From contig NZ_JOOE01000002.1 of NCBI RefSeq assembly GCF_000712135.1, positions 186,001 to 250,000 of the forward strand: a DNA stretch of 64,000 bases, given 5' to 3'. The DNA comes from Sphingomonas sp. UNC305MFCol5.2. Its GTDB lineage: Bacteria > Pseudomonadota > Alphaproteobacteria > Sphingomonadales > Sphingomonadaceae. Below are positions 42,265 to 50,924 of this stretch, one piece after another. The translations under genes and the position numbers were made by a program. The stretch's first letter is position 1; the number at the start of each line of letters is the position of its first letter. Under the pieces are notes generated by a model that was given only the letters and a program-made list of their open reading frames with translations, ran no database searches and was not told the DNA's origin.

Positions 42265-42405
42265 ATGACCGACCCTGAGAACCAGCCGCCGCTCGAAACG
42301 CCGGAAACCCCGCACGCGCATCAGCCCGACGGCACCGACAGTTCTGCCGAATTCGCTGCGGGGATCGCGGACGAGAACACGATCCCCGACGAATTGCCCG
42401 AATGA
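42265..42405 (+). CDS. Hypothetical 46-residue acidic protein
   Basis: Start at ATG 42265 with AGGAG six bases upstream; the frame is open further upstream but without a start signal of this quality. The product is rich in Pro, Glu, Asp and Thr with no hydrophobic segment, so it is probably disordered and cytoplasmic. No family recognised. It ends seven bases before the stop of the convergent SIMPL gene. Confidence 0.6.
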   Translation: MTDPENQPPLETPETPHAHQPDGTDSSAEFAAGIADENTIPDELPE

Positions 42406-42411
42406 GTCGTC

Positions 42412-43149
42412 TCAGCGGCTGAGCTGGAATTCCACCACTAAGCTGGCGTTGACGGTGACCTGGTCGGCGGCGCCATCCTTTTTCGGCGCCACGATCGTCA
42501 CCAGTTCGCCGATCAGCGCGAGCGCGCCGGCGGTCGGGTCCTGCTTCTCGCTGACCCTGGTGATCGCGCTGCGCTTGAGCCCCAGCGTCGCGGCATAGGC
42601 GTCCGCCTCGCCCTGCGCCTTCTTGATCGCCGCGGCCTTGGCCGCCCGCGTCGGCGCGACATAGTCGGCGAGCAGCGGCAGCACGTCCTCGTCGAGCTTG
42701 CCGCCATTCGCCTCGATCGGCGCCTTGGCGCTCTCGATCGCGGCGCGCGTCGGCGCGTCGAAGTGCAGCGTCTCGGTGGCGGTGGCTTGCGGCGTCTCCT
42801 TGCTGTCCTCGTCGAGAGTCTCGAGGCTGAAGCTCGGTTTCGACTTCATGCCGGCGAAGGACGAGATCAGGCCCATCAGCGAGTTGGTCGTGCCGATCTC
42901 GCCCTGGCCCTCGCGAATATTGAGCGCTGCGAGTGCCTGCATCACCTTCGCACGATTGGCCGCGAGCGTCGCGCCTGCTGCTGTCTCGTCCTTGCCCTTG
43001 GCAGTGAGCGTCACCGACATGCGATAGCGTTGCGCAGGCACGCTAACCTGCCCGGTCGTGACGATCTCCACCGAAACGGGTCCCGCCGTCTGCGCCTCGG
43101 CCGCCAGCGGCGATGCCGCCAGCCCGAGCGCCATCATGTACTTGATCAT
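42412..43149 (-). CDS. SIMPL domain-containing exported protein
   Basis: 245 residues from ATG 43149 (MIKYMMALGLAASPLAAEAQ), a signal peptide. The mature part is a SIMPL/DUF541 domain: VEIVTTGQVSVPAQRYRMSV at the start and VTVNASLVVEFQLS at the end, the usual paired strands. These proteins are periplasmic or outer-membrane associated and linked to oxidative or membrane stress, with no known catalytic activity. It follows the M2 peptidase gene by 23 bases and is probably co-transcribed. Confidence 0.84.
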   Translation of the reverse strand: MIKYMMALGLAASPLAAEAQTAGPVSVEIVTTGQVSVPAQRYRMSVTLTAKGKDETAAGATLAANRAKVMQALAALNIREGQGEIGTTNSLMGLISSFAGMKSKPSFSLETLDEDSKETPQATATETLHFDAPTRAAIESAKAPIEANGGKLDEDVLPLLADYVAPTRAAKAAAIKKAQGEADAYAATLGLKRSAITRVSEKQDPTAGALALIGELVTIVAPKKDGAADQVTVNASLVVEFQLSR

Positions 43150-43172
43150 CTTGTTTCCCCTTTTTGAAGCGC

Positions 43173-44996
43173 TCACCAGCCCTGCGGCTGGCCCTTGTTT
43201 TGCTGATCGAGCCACTTCTTGAGCGGCGCGAAATATTCCATCATCGGCTTGCCCGATATTTCACGGGTGCCGGTGAAGGCCTGCAGCGCGTCGGGCCAGG
43301 GCTTTGACGCCCCCATCTCGAGCATCCTGTTGAGCCGCGCGCCGACTTCCTTGTTCCCGTAGAACGAGCAGCGATGCAGCGGCCCCTTCCAGCCCGCCTG
43401 GTCGCACGCCGCCTTGAAGAACTGGAACTGGAGCAGTCGCGCGAGGAAGTAGCGCGTGTAGGGCACGCTGCCGGCGACGTGATATTTCGCCCCCGCGTCG
43501 AAGCGCGTCTCGTCGCGGGCGACAGGCGGCTTGAGCCCCTGATATTGCAGGCGCAGCCTGTCCCAACCGGCCTGATAGCCGTCGGGCTTGATCTCGCCCG
43601 AAAAGATCTGCCAGCGATATTTGTCGACCAGCAGCCCGAACGGCAGGAACGCGACCTTGTCCATCGCCTGGCGGAGCAGCAGTCCGGTATCCTTGTCGGC
43701 ACCCGGCACTGCGCTCTTGTCGAGCAGGCCGATCTGCACGAGATATTCGGGCGTGATCGAAAGCGCGACGAAATCGCCGATCGCCTCGTGGAAGCCGTCA
43801 TTCGCGCCGTTGCGATAGAGCTGGGGCAGCGCTTTGTACGCGCGCTGATAATAATTGTGGCCGAGCTCGTGATGGATCGTGACGAAATCGTCCGAATTGA
43901 CCTTGATGCACATCTTGATGCGCAGATCGTCCTTCTCGTCCACATCCCAGGCCGAGGCATGGCACAGCACTTCGCGATCGGCGGGCTTGAGGAACAGCGA
44001 ACGCTGCCAGAAGCTCTCGGGAAGCGGCGTGAAGCCGAGCGAGGAATAGAAGCCCTCGCCGGTCTGGACCATCTTCTTCCAGTCGTAACTCTTGGCCTTG
44101 AGCAGCTCGCCGACGTCATAGCCGACATCGCCGGCGCCCGCGGGCGCGACCACGTCGTAGATATTGCCCCATTCCTGCGCCCACATATTGCCGAGCAGAT
44201 CGGCGCGGATCGGGCCGGTCTTCGACTGGACCGCGTCGCCATATTTCTCGTTGAGCTTGCGGCGGACATAGGTGTGAAGCGCCACGTAGAGCGGCTTGAC
44301 GTCGGTCCAGAGCTTGTCGGTGAGCTTGGCGAACTCTTCCGGCGGCATGTCATAGGCAGAACGCCACATCGTGCCGGTGTCGGGGAAACCGAGCTCGGTA
44401 GCACCCTGATTGGCGATGCCGGTCATTTTGGCATAATCGCCGCGCATCGGCGCGCCGACATTGTCATTCCAGCTGACCCACATCTCCTTGAGCTCGTCCG
44501 GATTGCGGCTCTCGCCCATCGCCGCCTCGATGTCGCTGCCGTTGATCGGCTTGCCGTTCAGCGTGCCCTTGCCCTTGGCGTACATCGAACCGAGCTTCGT
44601 CGAGATGTCGGACAGCTGCTGCGCCGCGCCCGGCGTGGTAGGCGCGGGAAGCGTGATCGCGCTGCGCAACATCGTGAGCTGGCGCTTCTGCTCGGCGCTG
44701 AGCCCCGACGCGTTCTGATACTTGGCCGCTTCGAGGGCATAACGTACCGCCATCTCGGTGCCGCGCGCGCCATATTCGGCGGCGAGCGCGTCGGTGTCGT
44801 CGGTGATGTAGGTCGCGTTGACCCATGAGACGCGCGACGCGATGAGGTTGAACTCGGTATATTCCTTCTGGACGCGATCGATGAACGCCTGCGCGTCTGC
44901 AGCAGTTGGAGCGGGTGTCGCCGGCGCGGTCTGCGAGACCGCGGGAGCGGCCAGGAACGAGACGAGCGCGAGCATCGAGATGCCGGTACGGATCAT
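43173..44996 (-). CDS. M2 family metallopeptidase (angiotensin-converting-enzyme-like dipeptidyl carboxypeptidase)
   Basis: 607 residues from ATG 44996, giving the signal peptide IRTGISMLALVSFLAAPAVSQ. The zinc motif is HHELGH: His376, Glu377 and His380 fit HExxH, and the third ligand should be the Glu in FHEAIGDF. Other ACE-like parts are NMWAQEWGNIYD, CHASAWDV and WKGPLHRCSFYG. Bacterial M2 enzymes release C-terminal dipeptides in the periplasm. The match to the family runs over the full length. Confidence 0.94.
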   Translation of the reverse strand: MIRTGISMLALVSFLAAPAVSQTAPATPAPTAADAQAFIDRVQKEYTEFNLIASRVSWVNATYITDDTDALAAEYGARGTEMAVRYALEAAKYQNASGLSAEQKRQLTMLRSAITLPAPTTPGAAQQLSDISTKLGSMYAKGKGTLNGKPINGSDIEAAMGESRNPDELKEMWVSWNDNVGAPMRGDYAKMTGIANQGATELGFPDTGTMWRSAYDMPPEEFAKLTDKLWTDVKPLYVALHTYVRRKLNEKYGDAVQSKTGPIRADLLGNMWAQEWGNIYDVVAPAGAGDVGYDVGELLKAKSYDWKKMVQTGEGFYSSLGFTPLPESFWQRSLFLKPADREVLCHASAWDVDEKDDLRIKMCIKVNSDDFVTIHHELGHNYYQRAYKALPQLYRNGANDGFHEAIGDFVALSITPEYLVQIGLLDKSAVPGADKDTGLLLRQAMDKVAFLPFGLLVDKYRWQIFSGEIKPDGYQAGWDRLRLQYQGLKPPVARDETRFDAGAKYHVAGSVPYTRYFLARLLQFQFFKAACDQAGWKGPLHRCSFYGNKEVGARLNRMLEMGASKPWPDALQAFTGTREISGKPMMEYFAPLKKWLDQQNKGQPQGW

Positions 44997-45054
44997 GTGA
45001 GAGGCCCCTGAGGATCTTAGGATGGCGCGACAGTCGCGCGCCGCCCCGCGGTCG

Positions 45055-45816
45055 TCAAGCGGCGAGGAACTCCACGATCGCATCGCCCAGCTCGGACCGA
45101 GTCACCGCGCTCATGTGATTGCCCGGAATCTCGACGAAGCGCCCTTGCGGCAGCAGATCCGCCACCTGCTGCGCCGAACCGTTGTCGAAATCCTCGGCGC
45201 CGGTGACCACCAGGGTCGGAAGGTCGATCGCCGTGATTTCCTCCTTCGAGGTATCGACGAAGGTCTGGAGGATCAGCAGCAGCGCCTCCGGATCGCCCTT
45301 GGTGGTCTTGAGGAACGCCTCGGTCATCCATTCCGAGCTGCCGCGCTCAAAGGTGCCGAGATTGGTGAGCACCCGCCTGAAATAGGTGCCCCGCCCATGC
45401 GTGTCGGTCAGCCCGTCCAGTCCCATGCCGCACAGCACCGCCCGCCGCGGCTTCGCGCCGTGGACCAGCATCCGCAAAGTCGTGCGCCCGCCCAGCGAAT
45501 AGCCGCCGAGATCATAGTCGCTCAGCCCGAGATGCTCGATCAGCGCGAAGCCGTCGCGCATCAATACGTCGGGCGGATAGGCGGCGGGATCGTGCGGCCG
45601 GTCACTGAAGCCATGTCCGCGCAGATCGGGCATGATTACCCGGAAGCCGCGCGCAGCGAGCTTCTCGGCATGGCCGTATTTGATCCAGTTGACATGCGCG
45701 GTGGAGAAATAGCCGTGGATCAGCACCACCGGCCGCCCCTCACCCATTTCGGTCCAGGCGAGCTCGACTCCGTCGAAGCTCTGGAAGCGGTGCGTCTCAG
45801 TCGGGAAGTTTGCCAA
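45055..45816 (-). CDS. Alpha/beta hydrolase
   Basis: 253 residues from TTG 45816, which lies inside the 3' end of the upstream GFA gene (20-base overlap); no better start is seen before the first strand. The fold is clear: VVLIHGYFST (oxyanion), MPDLRGHGFSDRP, nucleophile elbow GGYSLGGRTT, and a late acid/His pair in VVTGAEDFDN and IPGNHMSAV. Substrate unknown; no signal peptide, so cytoplasmic. Confidence 0.88.
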   Translation of the reverse strand: MANFPTETHRFQSFDGVELAWTEMGEGRPVVLIHGYFSTAHVNWIKYGHAEKLAARGFRVIMPDLRGHGFSDRPHDPAAYPPDVLMRDGFALIEHLGLSDYDLGGYSLGGRTTLRMLVHGAKPRRAVLCGMGLDGLTDTHGRGTYFRRVLTNLGTFERGSSEWMTEAFLKTTKGDPEALLLILQTFVDTSKEEITAIDLPTLVVTGAEDFDNGSAQQVADLLPQGRFVEIPGNHMSAVTRSELGDAIVEFLAA

Positions 45817-46240
45817 CGGTTCTCATCCAGCGTTGCACGAGGCTCGGGTTCTGGTCGGTCCGTGAGGCGGGCAAGTGGCTGGTGTCAAGCCAGGCGCGGT
45901 GCCAGCTCTCGCAACCCGAATGCTCGGTGGGCGTGAACCCCCAGGGATCGTCGAAGCTGCCCACGGTGAGATCCATCCGGTCGTGATCATGCGCCTCATA
46001 AGTGAGCGGCGTTCCGCAGGCGGCGCAGAATCCCCGCCGCGCGATCGGTGACGAATCGTAGCGATCGGGCTCTGTCTCCCAATGCACGTCGCTCTTGAAC
46101 AGGTTCTTGAACGCGATCGACACCCCGCCGGTCGCGCGCTGGCACATCCGGCAATGGCAGAGATATGCCTCGTCGTCGTGCACCGTCGCGCGATAGCGCA
46201 CCCGGCCGCACTGGCATCCGCCGGTCATTTCACCCGCCAT
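45797..46240 (-). CDS. GFA/CENP-V family zinc-binding protein
   Basis: 147 residues from ATG 46240 with GGAGG seven bases upstream. Cysteine motifs GGCQCGRVRY, CHCRMCQR and GFCAACGTPLTY match the glutathione-dependent formaldehyde-activating (GFA) family, which binds two zinc ions. Whether it acts on S-hydroxymethylglutathione or another glutathione adduct is unknown. It overlaps the following hydrolase gene and is divergent from marR. Confidence 0.88.
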   Translation of the reverse strand: MAGEMTGGCQCGRVRYRATVHDDEAYLCHCRMCQRATGGVSIAFKNLFKSDVHWETEPDRYDSSPIARRGFCAACGTPLTYEAHDHDRMDLTVGSFDDPWGFTPTEHSGCESWHRAWLDTSHLPASRTDQNPSLVQRWMRTVGKLPD

Positions 46241-46291
46241 GAATTGTCCTCCGTGCAATTGCTGCGTCGCACAACGCAACCCAGTCCTCGA

Positions 46292-46320
46292 TTGCAATTG
46301 ATAAGCGTACTTACTATAAC
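46292..46320 (+). promoter_or_regulatory. Sigma-70 type promoter of marR, probably giving a leaderless mRNA
   Basis: TTGCAA, 17 bases, TATAAC; the -10 ends six bases before the marR ATG at 46327, so transcription should begin at or next to the A of ATG. No ribosome binding site is present. GCAATTG occurs here and as part of GCAATTGC at 46255-46262, which may be MarR contact sites. Confidence 0.6.
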
Positions 46321-46326
46321 TGTGCT

Positions 46327-46785
46327 ATGCCCGAGAATATTGGTTTTCTCATGAGCGACGTCTCGCGCCTGATGCGCCGCCGCTTCGACGAGCGCGCACG
46401 AAAGAGCGGCGCGACCGGACCGCAATGGCGGACGCTCAAGATCCTCGAACGGCATGAGGGACTAAACCAGGGACAGCTCGCCGAGTTGCTCGAAGTCGAA
46501 CCGATCACCTGCTGCCGGATGATCGACCGGCTCGAAGAGGCGGGGCTGGTCGAGCGCCGCCGCGATCCCGCCGACCGCCGCGCATGGCGCATCTACCTGA
46601 CCGAAAAGGCCCGCCCGGTGCTCGCCGAACTCCACGAGATCGCCGGCGCGATGATCGAAACGGCGCTTCGAGGGTTGGGTGCTGCTGAACGCGACGCGCT
46701 GATCGCCTCGCTCAACGTCATCCGATCCAACATGACCCAGACCGCCGAAACCAAACCCGAGACCAAAGAGGCCGCCAATGGCTGA
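46327..46785 (+). CDS. MarR family transcriptional regulator
   Basis: 152 residues. Winged-helix regulator of the MarR type: QWRTLKILERHEGLNQGQLAELL, then the recognition helix region PITCCRMIDRLEEAGLVERR and the wing DPADRRAWRIYLT. Cys-Cys in the recognition segment is unusual but not unique. Its last eight bases overlap the emrA start, so it very probably controls the emrA-emrB pump in the same operon and itself. Confidence 0.92.
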   Translation: MPENIGFLMSDVSRLMRRRFDERARKSGATGPQWRTLKILERHEGLNQGQLAELLEVEPITCCRMIDRLEEAGLVERRRDPADRRAWRIYLTEKARPVLAELHEIAGAMIETALRGLGAAERDALIASLNVIRSNMTQTAETKPETKEAANG

Positions 46786-47887
46786 CGCCGATCCCAAGAT
46801 CGAAAAGACGCCCGCAGAGGCGATCGTCATCGAACCCGCCGCAAAAGCGGAGCCAGCGCAGGAAACCGGCGAACCCAGCACGAAACGCAGCTGGCTGCGT
46901 CCGCTGCTGCTGTTCGGCGTGCCGGTGATCATCCTCGCAATCGTCGGTTTTTTCTGGCTGACCTCGGGTCGCTTCGCCTCGACCGACAACGCCTATGTCC
47001 AGCAGGACAAGGTCTCGGTCTCCGCCGAAGTTGCCGGGCGCATCGTCAAGGTCGCGGTCCGCGAGAATCAGCGCGTCAAGAAGGGGGATCTGCTCTTCGA
47101 GATCGATCCCGCTCCCTATCGCATCGCAGTGGCGCAGGCCGATGCGGCGATCGCCAACGCCCAGGTCGAGCTGCAGACGCTGCAGACCAGCTATGTCGGC
47201 ACCGGCGCCGACATCCAGGCGGCGCGCGACACGATCCAGGCGGCGCAGGAAGACTATGCCCGCCAGTCCGAACTGATGAAGCGCGGTTTCACGACACGTG
47301 CGCGCCTCGAACAGTCGCAGCATTCGCTCGAGCAGGCACGCGCCACGCTCCAGCGCGCCAACGCCGACGCCGCCGAGGCGCGCTCGAAGCTCGCCACCGG
47401 CGCGGCGGTGCCCGGTGAGAACCCGGCGATCGCCGCCGCGCGCGTCCAGCGCGAGCAGGCATTGCTCAACCTCAGCCGCACGAAGGTCTACGCCCCTGCC
47501 GACGGGATCGTCAGCCAGGCCGATCGCCTGCAGGTGGGCCAGCAGATGATGACCGGCTTGCCCGCGGTCACCATCGTCACCAGCGATCTTTCGTGGGTCG
47601 AGGCGAATTTCAAGGAAACCGATCTCAACAAGATGCGCGTCGGCCAGTGCGCCGAAGTGCGCTTCGACGCTTATCCGGGGCTGAAGCTGAAGGGCCATGT
47701 CTGGTCGATCGGTGCGGGCACGGGCTCCGAATTCTCGGTGCTGCCGGCGCAGAACGCCAACGGCAATTGGGTGAAGGTCACCCAGCGCGTGCCGGTTCGC
47801 ATCGCGATCGACGAGAAGAGCCCGCGCGCGCTGATCGCCGGCCTGTCGTCGGACGTCGAGGTCGATCTGCGGAACCAGTGCAAGTGA
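46778..47887 (+). CDS. emrA: HlyD/EmrA family membrane-fusion (adaptor) protein
   Basis: 369 residues. A cytoplasmic head is followed by one membrane anchor (LLLFGVPVIILAIVGFFWL, about residues 45-65) and a periplasmic part with STDNAYVQQDKVSVSAEVAG and a lipoyl-like domain split by a coiled coil (residues about 115-220). The adaptor joins the EmrB permease to an outer-membrane channel, which is not encoded here. The name rests on pairing with a DHA2 permease. Start overlaps marR. Confidence 0.9.
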   Translation: MADADPKIEKTPAEAIVIEPAAKAEPAQETGEPSTKRSWLRPLLLFGVPVIILAIVGFFWLTSGRFASTDNAYVQQDKVSVSAEVAGRIVKVAVRENQRVKKGDLLFEIDPAPYRIAVAQADAAIANAQVELQTLQTSYVGTGADIQAARDTIQAAQEDYARQSELMKRGFTTRARLEQSQHSLEQARATLQRANADAAEARSKLATGAAVPGENPAIAAARVQREQALLNLSRTKVYAPADGIVSQADRLQVGQQMMTGLPAVTIVTSDLSWVEANFKETDLNKMRVGQCAEVRFDAYPGLKLKGHVWSIGAGTGSEFSVLPAQNANGNWVKVTQRVPVRIAIDEKSPRALIAGLSSDVEVDLRNQCK

Positions 47888-47891
47888 CCAA

Positions 47892-47921
47892 ACGTCGTCC
47901 CGGCTATCGCCGGGACGACGT
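47892..47921. repeat. Perfect hairpin between emrA and emrB
   Basis: 13-base perfect arms (ACGTCGTCCCGGC) around TATC, starting five bases after the emrA stop. Without a T-run it is more likely an mRNA-stability or polarity element than a terminator. Confidence 0.6.
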
Positions 47922-47939
47922 GTAAAAGAGACGAAATCC

Positions 47940-49523
47940 ATGGCCACTGCCCGCCCAACCCAGCCCGCCGCTGTCCCCGCGCCGCAGCCCGGCCTGGCTG
48001 CGCTCCCCGTCACCAATCGCGGGCTGCTGACCTTCGGCGTCATGCTGGCGACGATCATGCAGATCCTCGACACGACGATCGCCAACGTCGCCCTCCCCCA
48101 TATGCAGACTTCGCTGGGCGCGACCGCCGACACCGTCACCTGGGTGCTGACCAGCTACATCGTCGCCTCGGCGATCGCGATCCCGATCACCGGCTGGCTT
48201 TCGGACCGGATCGGCTCGCGCAATCTGTTCCTGATCTCCACCATGGGTTTCATCATCGCCTCGGCCCTGTGCGGCACGGCGCAGAGCCTCGAGGAGATGG
48301 TGGCCTTCCGCCTGCTCCAGGGCGTGACCGCCGCCTTCATGAACCCGCTGAGCCAGACGGTGATGCTCGACATCAATCCGCCCGAGCGCCAGGCCAAGGC
48401 CATGTCGATCTGGGGCATGGGGATCATGGTCGGCCCGATCATGGGGCCGGTGATCGGCGGCTGGCTGACCGACAATTTCAACTGGCGCTGGGTGTTCTAC
48501 GTCAACCTGCCGCTGGGCGTGATCTGCGTCGCGATCCTGTGGTGGCTGCTTCCCTCGCGGCCGGTGCGCAAGCGCCAGTTCGACATTTTCGGCTTCTCGA
48601 TGCTCTCTCTCGGCATCGCCGGACTCCAGCTGATGCTCGACCGCGGCCAGACCGAGGACTGGTTCCAGTCAACCGAAGTCTGGGTCGAGATGCTCGTCGC
48701 GGTGATCGCGTTCTGGATGTTCACCGTGCACATGTTCACGGCGAAGCATCCGATGTTCGACCGCGATCTGTGGAAGAACCGCAACCTCGTCACTGCCGTG
48801 CTGTTCATGCTGGTGATCGGGGTGGTGATGATGGCGACGATGGCGCTGCTGCCGCCGATGCTTCAGACGCTCTACGGCCACTCGGTGTTCGACACCGGCG
48901 TGCTGCTGATGCCGCGCGGCTTCGGCGTGGTGCTCACGATGGCGATCTCGGCGCAGCTCGTGCAGCGCGGCGTAGACGCCCGGTGGCTGGTCGGTATCGG
49001 CTTCGTCATCGCAGCCTATTCGCTGTGGGAAATGACGCATTGGTCGCTCGAAATGGATTCGACGCCGGTGATCATCTCGGGGTTCGTCCAGGGGCTGGGC
49101 ATGGGGATGATCTTCATGCCGCTGCAGGGCATGGCTTTCGCAACGCTGCCCCCGCAATACCGCACCGAGGGATCGAGCCTGATGAACCTGACGCGCAACA
49201 TCGGCGCCTCGGTCGGCATCTCGCTGGTGACGACGATGCTCTCGCGCAGCATCCAGACCAGCCACGCCGCACTGGCGCCGCATATCTCGGCGCAGGCGCT
49301 CGACGGGCTGGATCCGAGCTTCCTCCAGGCGCTAGGCGGTGTCGGCGAGACGGCGTACGCAATGGCCAATGCCGAGATCAACCGCCAGGCGATGATGATC
49401 GGTTATCTCAATGATTTCTGGGGCATGGCGATCGTCACGGCGCTGTCGATCCCGCTGGTGATCTTCCTCCGCCGCCCCAAGGGCCCGGTCGAGAAGCCGG
49501 ACCCAGCGGCGGCGGGGCACTAG
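47940..49523 (+). CDS. emrB: DHA2 family MFS multidrug exporter
   Basis: 527 residues with about 14 membrane segments, as in the EmrB/QacA group of drug-proton antiporters. TTIANVALPHMQTSLGAT with ATVTWVLTSY-like continuation marks the first helix, GWLSDRIGSRNLF is motif A, and NWRWVFYVNLPLG is the conserved DHA2 segment. The protein exports hydrophobic compounds with the adaptor encoded just upstream. It ends at a palindromic repeat. Confidence 0.94.
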   Translation: MATARPTQPAAVPAPQPGLAALPVTNRGLLTFGVMLATIMQILDTTIANVALPHMQTSLGATADTVTWVLTSYIVASAIAIPITGWLSDRIGSRNLFLISTMGFIIASALCGTAQSLEEMVAFRLLQGVTAAFMNPLSQTVMLDINPPERQAKAMSIWGMGIMVGPIMGPVIGGWLTDNFNWRWVFYVNLPLGVICVAILWWLLPSRPVRKRQFDIFGFSMLSLGIAGLQLMLDRGQTEDWFQSTEVWVEMLVAVIAFWMFTVHMFTAKHPMFDRDLWKNRNLVTAVLFMLVIGVVMMATMALLPPMLQTLYGHSVFDTGVLLMPRGFGVVLTMAISAQLVQRGVDARWLVGIGFVIAAYSLWEMTHWSLEMDSTPVIISGFVQGLGMGMIFMPLQGMAFATLPPQYRTEGSSLMNLTRNIGASVGISLVTTMLSRSIQTSHAALAPHISAQALDGLDPSFLQALGGVGETAYAMANAEINRQAMMIGYLNDFWGMAIVTALSIPLVIFLRRPKGPVEKPDPAAAGH

Positions 49524-49530
49524 AAAGTCT

Positions 49531-49639
49531 CCGTCACCCCGGCCTCGTGCCGGGTCCACTCATCCGCGCGCGAGAAGAAAGATGCTCCGGCGTCTCACTC
49601 GGTTGCGCGGTGGACTCCGGCACAAGGTTGGGGTGACGG
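49531..49639. repeat. REP-like inverted element of the CACCCCGG family
   Basis: CCGTCACCCCGG at the left faces a diverged GGGGTGACGG at the right, with GGTCCAC/GTGGACT pairing inside. It fills the gap between the convergent emrB and asd genes and may end both transcripts. Confidence 0.7.
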
Positions 49640-49645
49640 TTTGAT

Positions 49646-50674
49646 TCAGGCCGCCTTCTTCAGGTGCCGCCGGCCGAGCAGCTCGGCGATCTGCACGGCG
49701 TTGAGCGCCGCGCCCTTGCGCAGATTGTCGCTCACGCACCAGAGGCTCAACCCATTGTCGACGGTCGAATCCTCGCGGACGCGGCTGACATAGGTGGCAT
49801 ATTCGCCGACGCATTCGATCGGCGTGACGTATCCGCCGTCCTCATGCTTGTCGACGAGCATCACGCCAGGCGCCTCGCGGAGGATGCTCTTGGCCTTGGC
49901 CGCCGAGATCTCGTCCTCGAACTCGATGTTGATCGCTTCCGAATGGCCTACGAACACGGGGACGCGCACGCAGGTCGCGGTCACCTTGATCCTGGCATCG
50001 AGGATCTTCTTGGTTTCGACCACCATCTTCCACTCTTCCTTGGTCGAGCCGTCATCGAGGAAGCTGTCGATGTGCGGGATCACGTTGAACGCGATCTGCT
50101 TGGTGAACTTCTTCGGCTCGGCCTGGTCGCCCACGAAGATGTTGCGGCTCTGCTCGAACAGCTCGTCCATCCCCGCCTTGCCCGCGCCCGAGACCGACTG
50201 ATAGGTCGCGACGACGACGCGCTTGATCTTCGCGGCATCGTGGAGCGGCTTCAATGCCACCACCATCTGCGCAGTCGAGCAATTCGGGTTCGCGATGATG
50301 TTGCGCTTTGTGTAGCCGTCGATCGCCTCGGGGTTCACTTCCGGCACGATCAGCGGCACGTCCGGGTCCATCCGGTAGAGCGAGGCATTGTCGATCACCG
50401 TGCAGCCGGCGGCGGCGAAGCGCGGGGCGTGCAGCTTCGAGCCTTCCGATCCGATCGCGAACAATGCCATGTCCCAGCCCTTGGGGTCGAAATGCTCGAT
50501 GTTCTGGACCTTGTACTTCTTGCCGGTCTCGCCAAAATCGATCTCGTCGCCCTGGCTGCGCGCGGAGGCGAGCACGGCGAGCTCGTCGATCGGGAATTCC
50601 CGCTCGGCGAGGATGTTCAGCATTTCACGCCCGACATTGCCGGTGGCGCCTGCGACCACGACACGGTAGCCCAT
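49646..50674 (-). CDS. asd: Aspartate-semialdehyde dehydrogenase
   Basis: 342 residues, ATG with GGAAGGA upstream. The enzyme reduces aspartyl phosphate with NADPH, the branch point to lysine, diaminopimelate, threonine and methionine. VAGATGNVGREML is the nucleotide-binding start, and NPNCSTAQM contains the catalytic Cys132. SGAGKAGMDEL and VFVGHSEAINIEFE are also typical. It is monocistronic between a repeat and a 250-base gap. Confidence 0.96.
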   Translation of the reverse strand: MGYRVVVAGATGNVGREMLNILAEREFPIDELAVLASARSQGDEIDFGETGKKYKVQNIEHFDPKGWDMALFAIGSEGSKLHAPRFAAAGCTVIDNASLYRMDPDVPLIVPEVNPEAIDGYTKRNIIANPNCSTAQMVVALKPLHDAAKIKRVVVATYQSVSGAGKAGMDELFEQSRNIFVGDQAEPKKFTKQIAFNVIPHIDSFLDDGSTKEEWKMVVETKKILDARIKVTATCVRVPVFVGHSEAINIEFEDEISAAKAKSILREAPGVMLVDKHEDGGYVTPIECVGEYATYVSRVREDSTVDNGLSLWCVSDNLRKGAALNAVQIAELLGRRHLKKAA

Positions 50675-50924
50675 TTTCGTCCTTCCATCAGGATCGTCGC
50701 ACTTGCGCCGACGAACGGTTCATTGGTGATAGATGTGGCGGAATGCCAGTGCATTCCAGTTGCTTCGACGCAAAGCTCAGCTTCGCGCGCGCCTGAAGAT
50801 CAGGCGCGTTTGGTAATTCGCGTGGTAGTTCGCGGTTTTCGAAGCATGGGCGCCCGATATCAGAACGAAAGCTGCGTGGCGAGGCTCTCTTTTGAAAAAA
50901 TACGAAAGCCTCGCCGTACCGCGT
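50675..50924. other. Intergenic region with two hairpins
   Basis: 250 bases between asd and the S9 peptidase gene with no ORF of note. A perfect 9-bp hairpin with a 3-base loop lies at 50788-50808. Another pair (GGCGAGGCT at 50878-50886, AGCCTCGCC at 50907-50915) encloses a T-rich minus-strand loop and may end the peptidase transcript. Confidence 0.4.
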
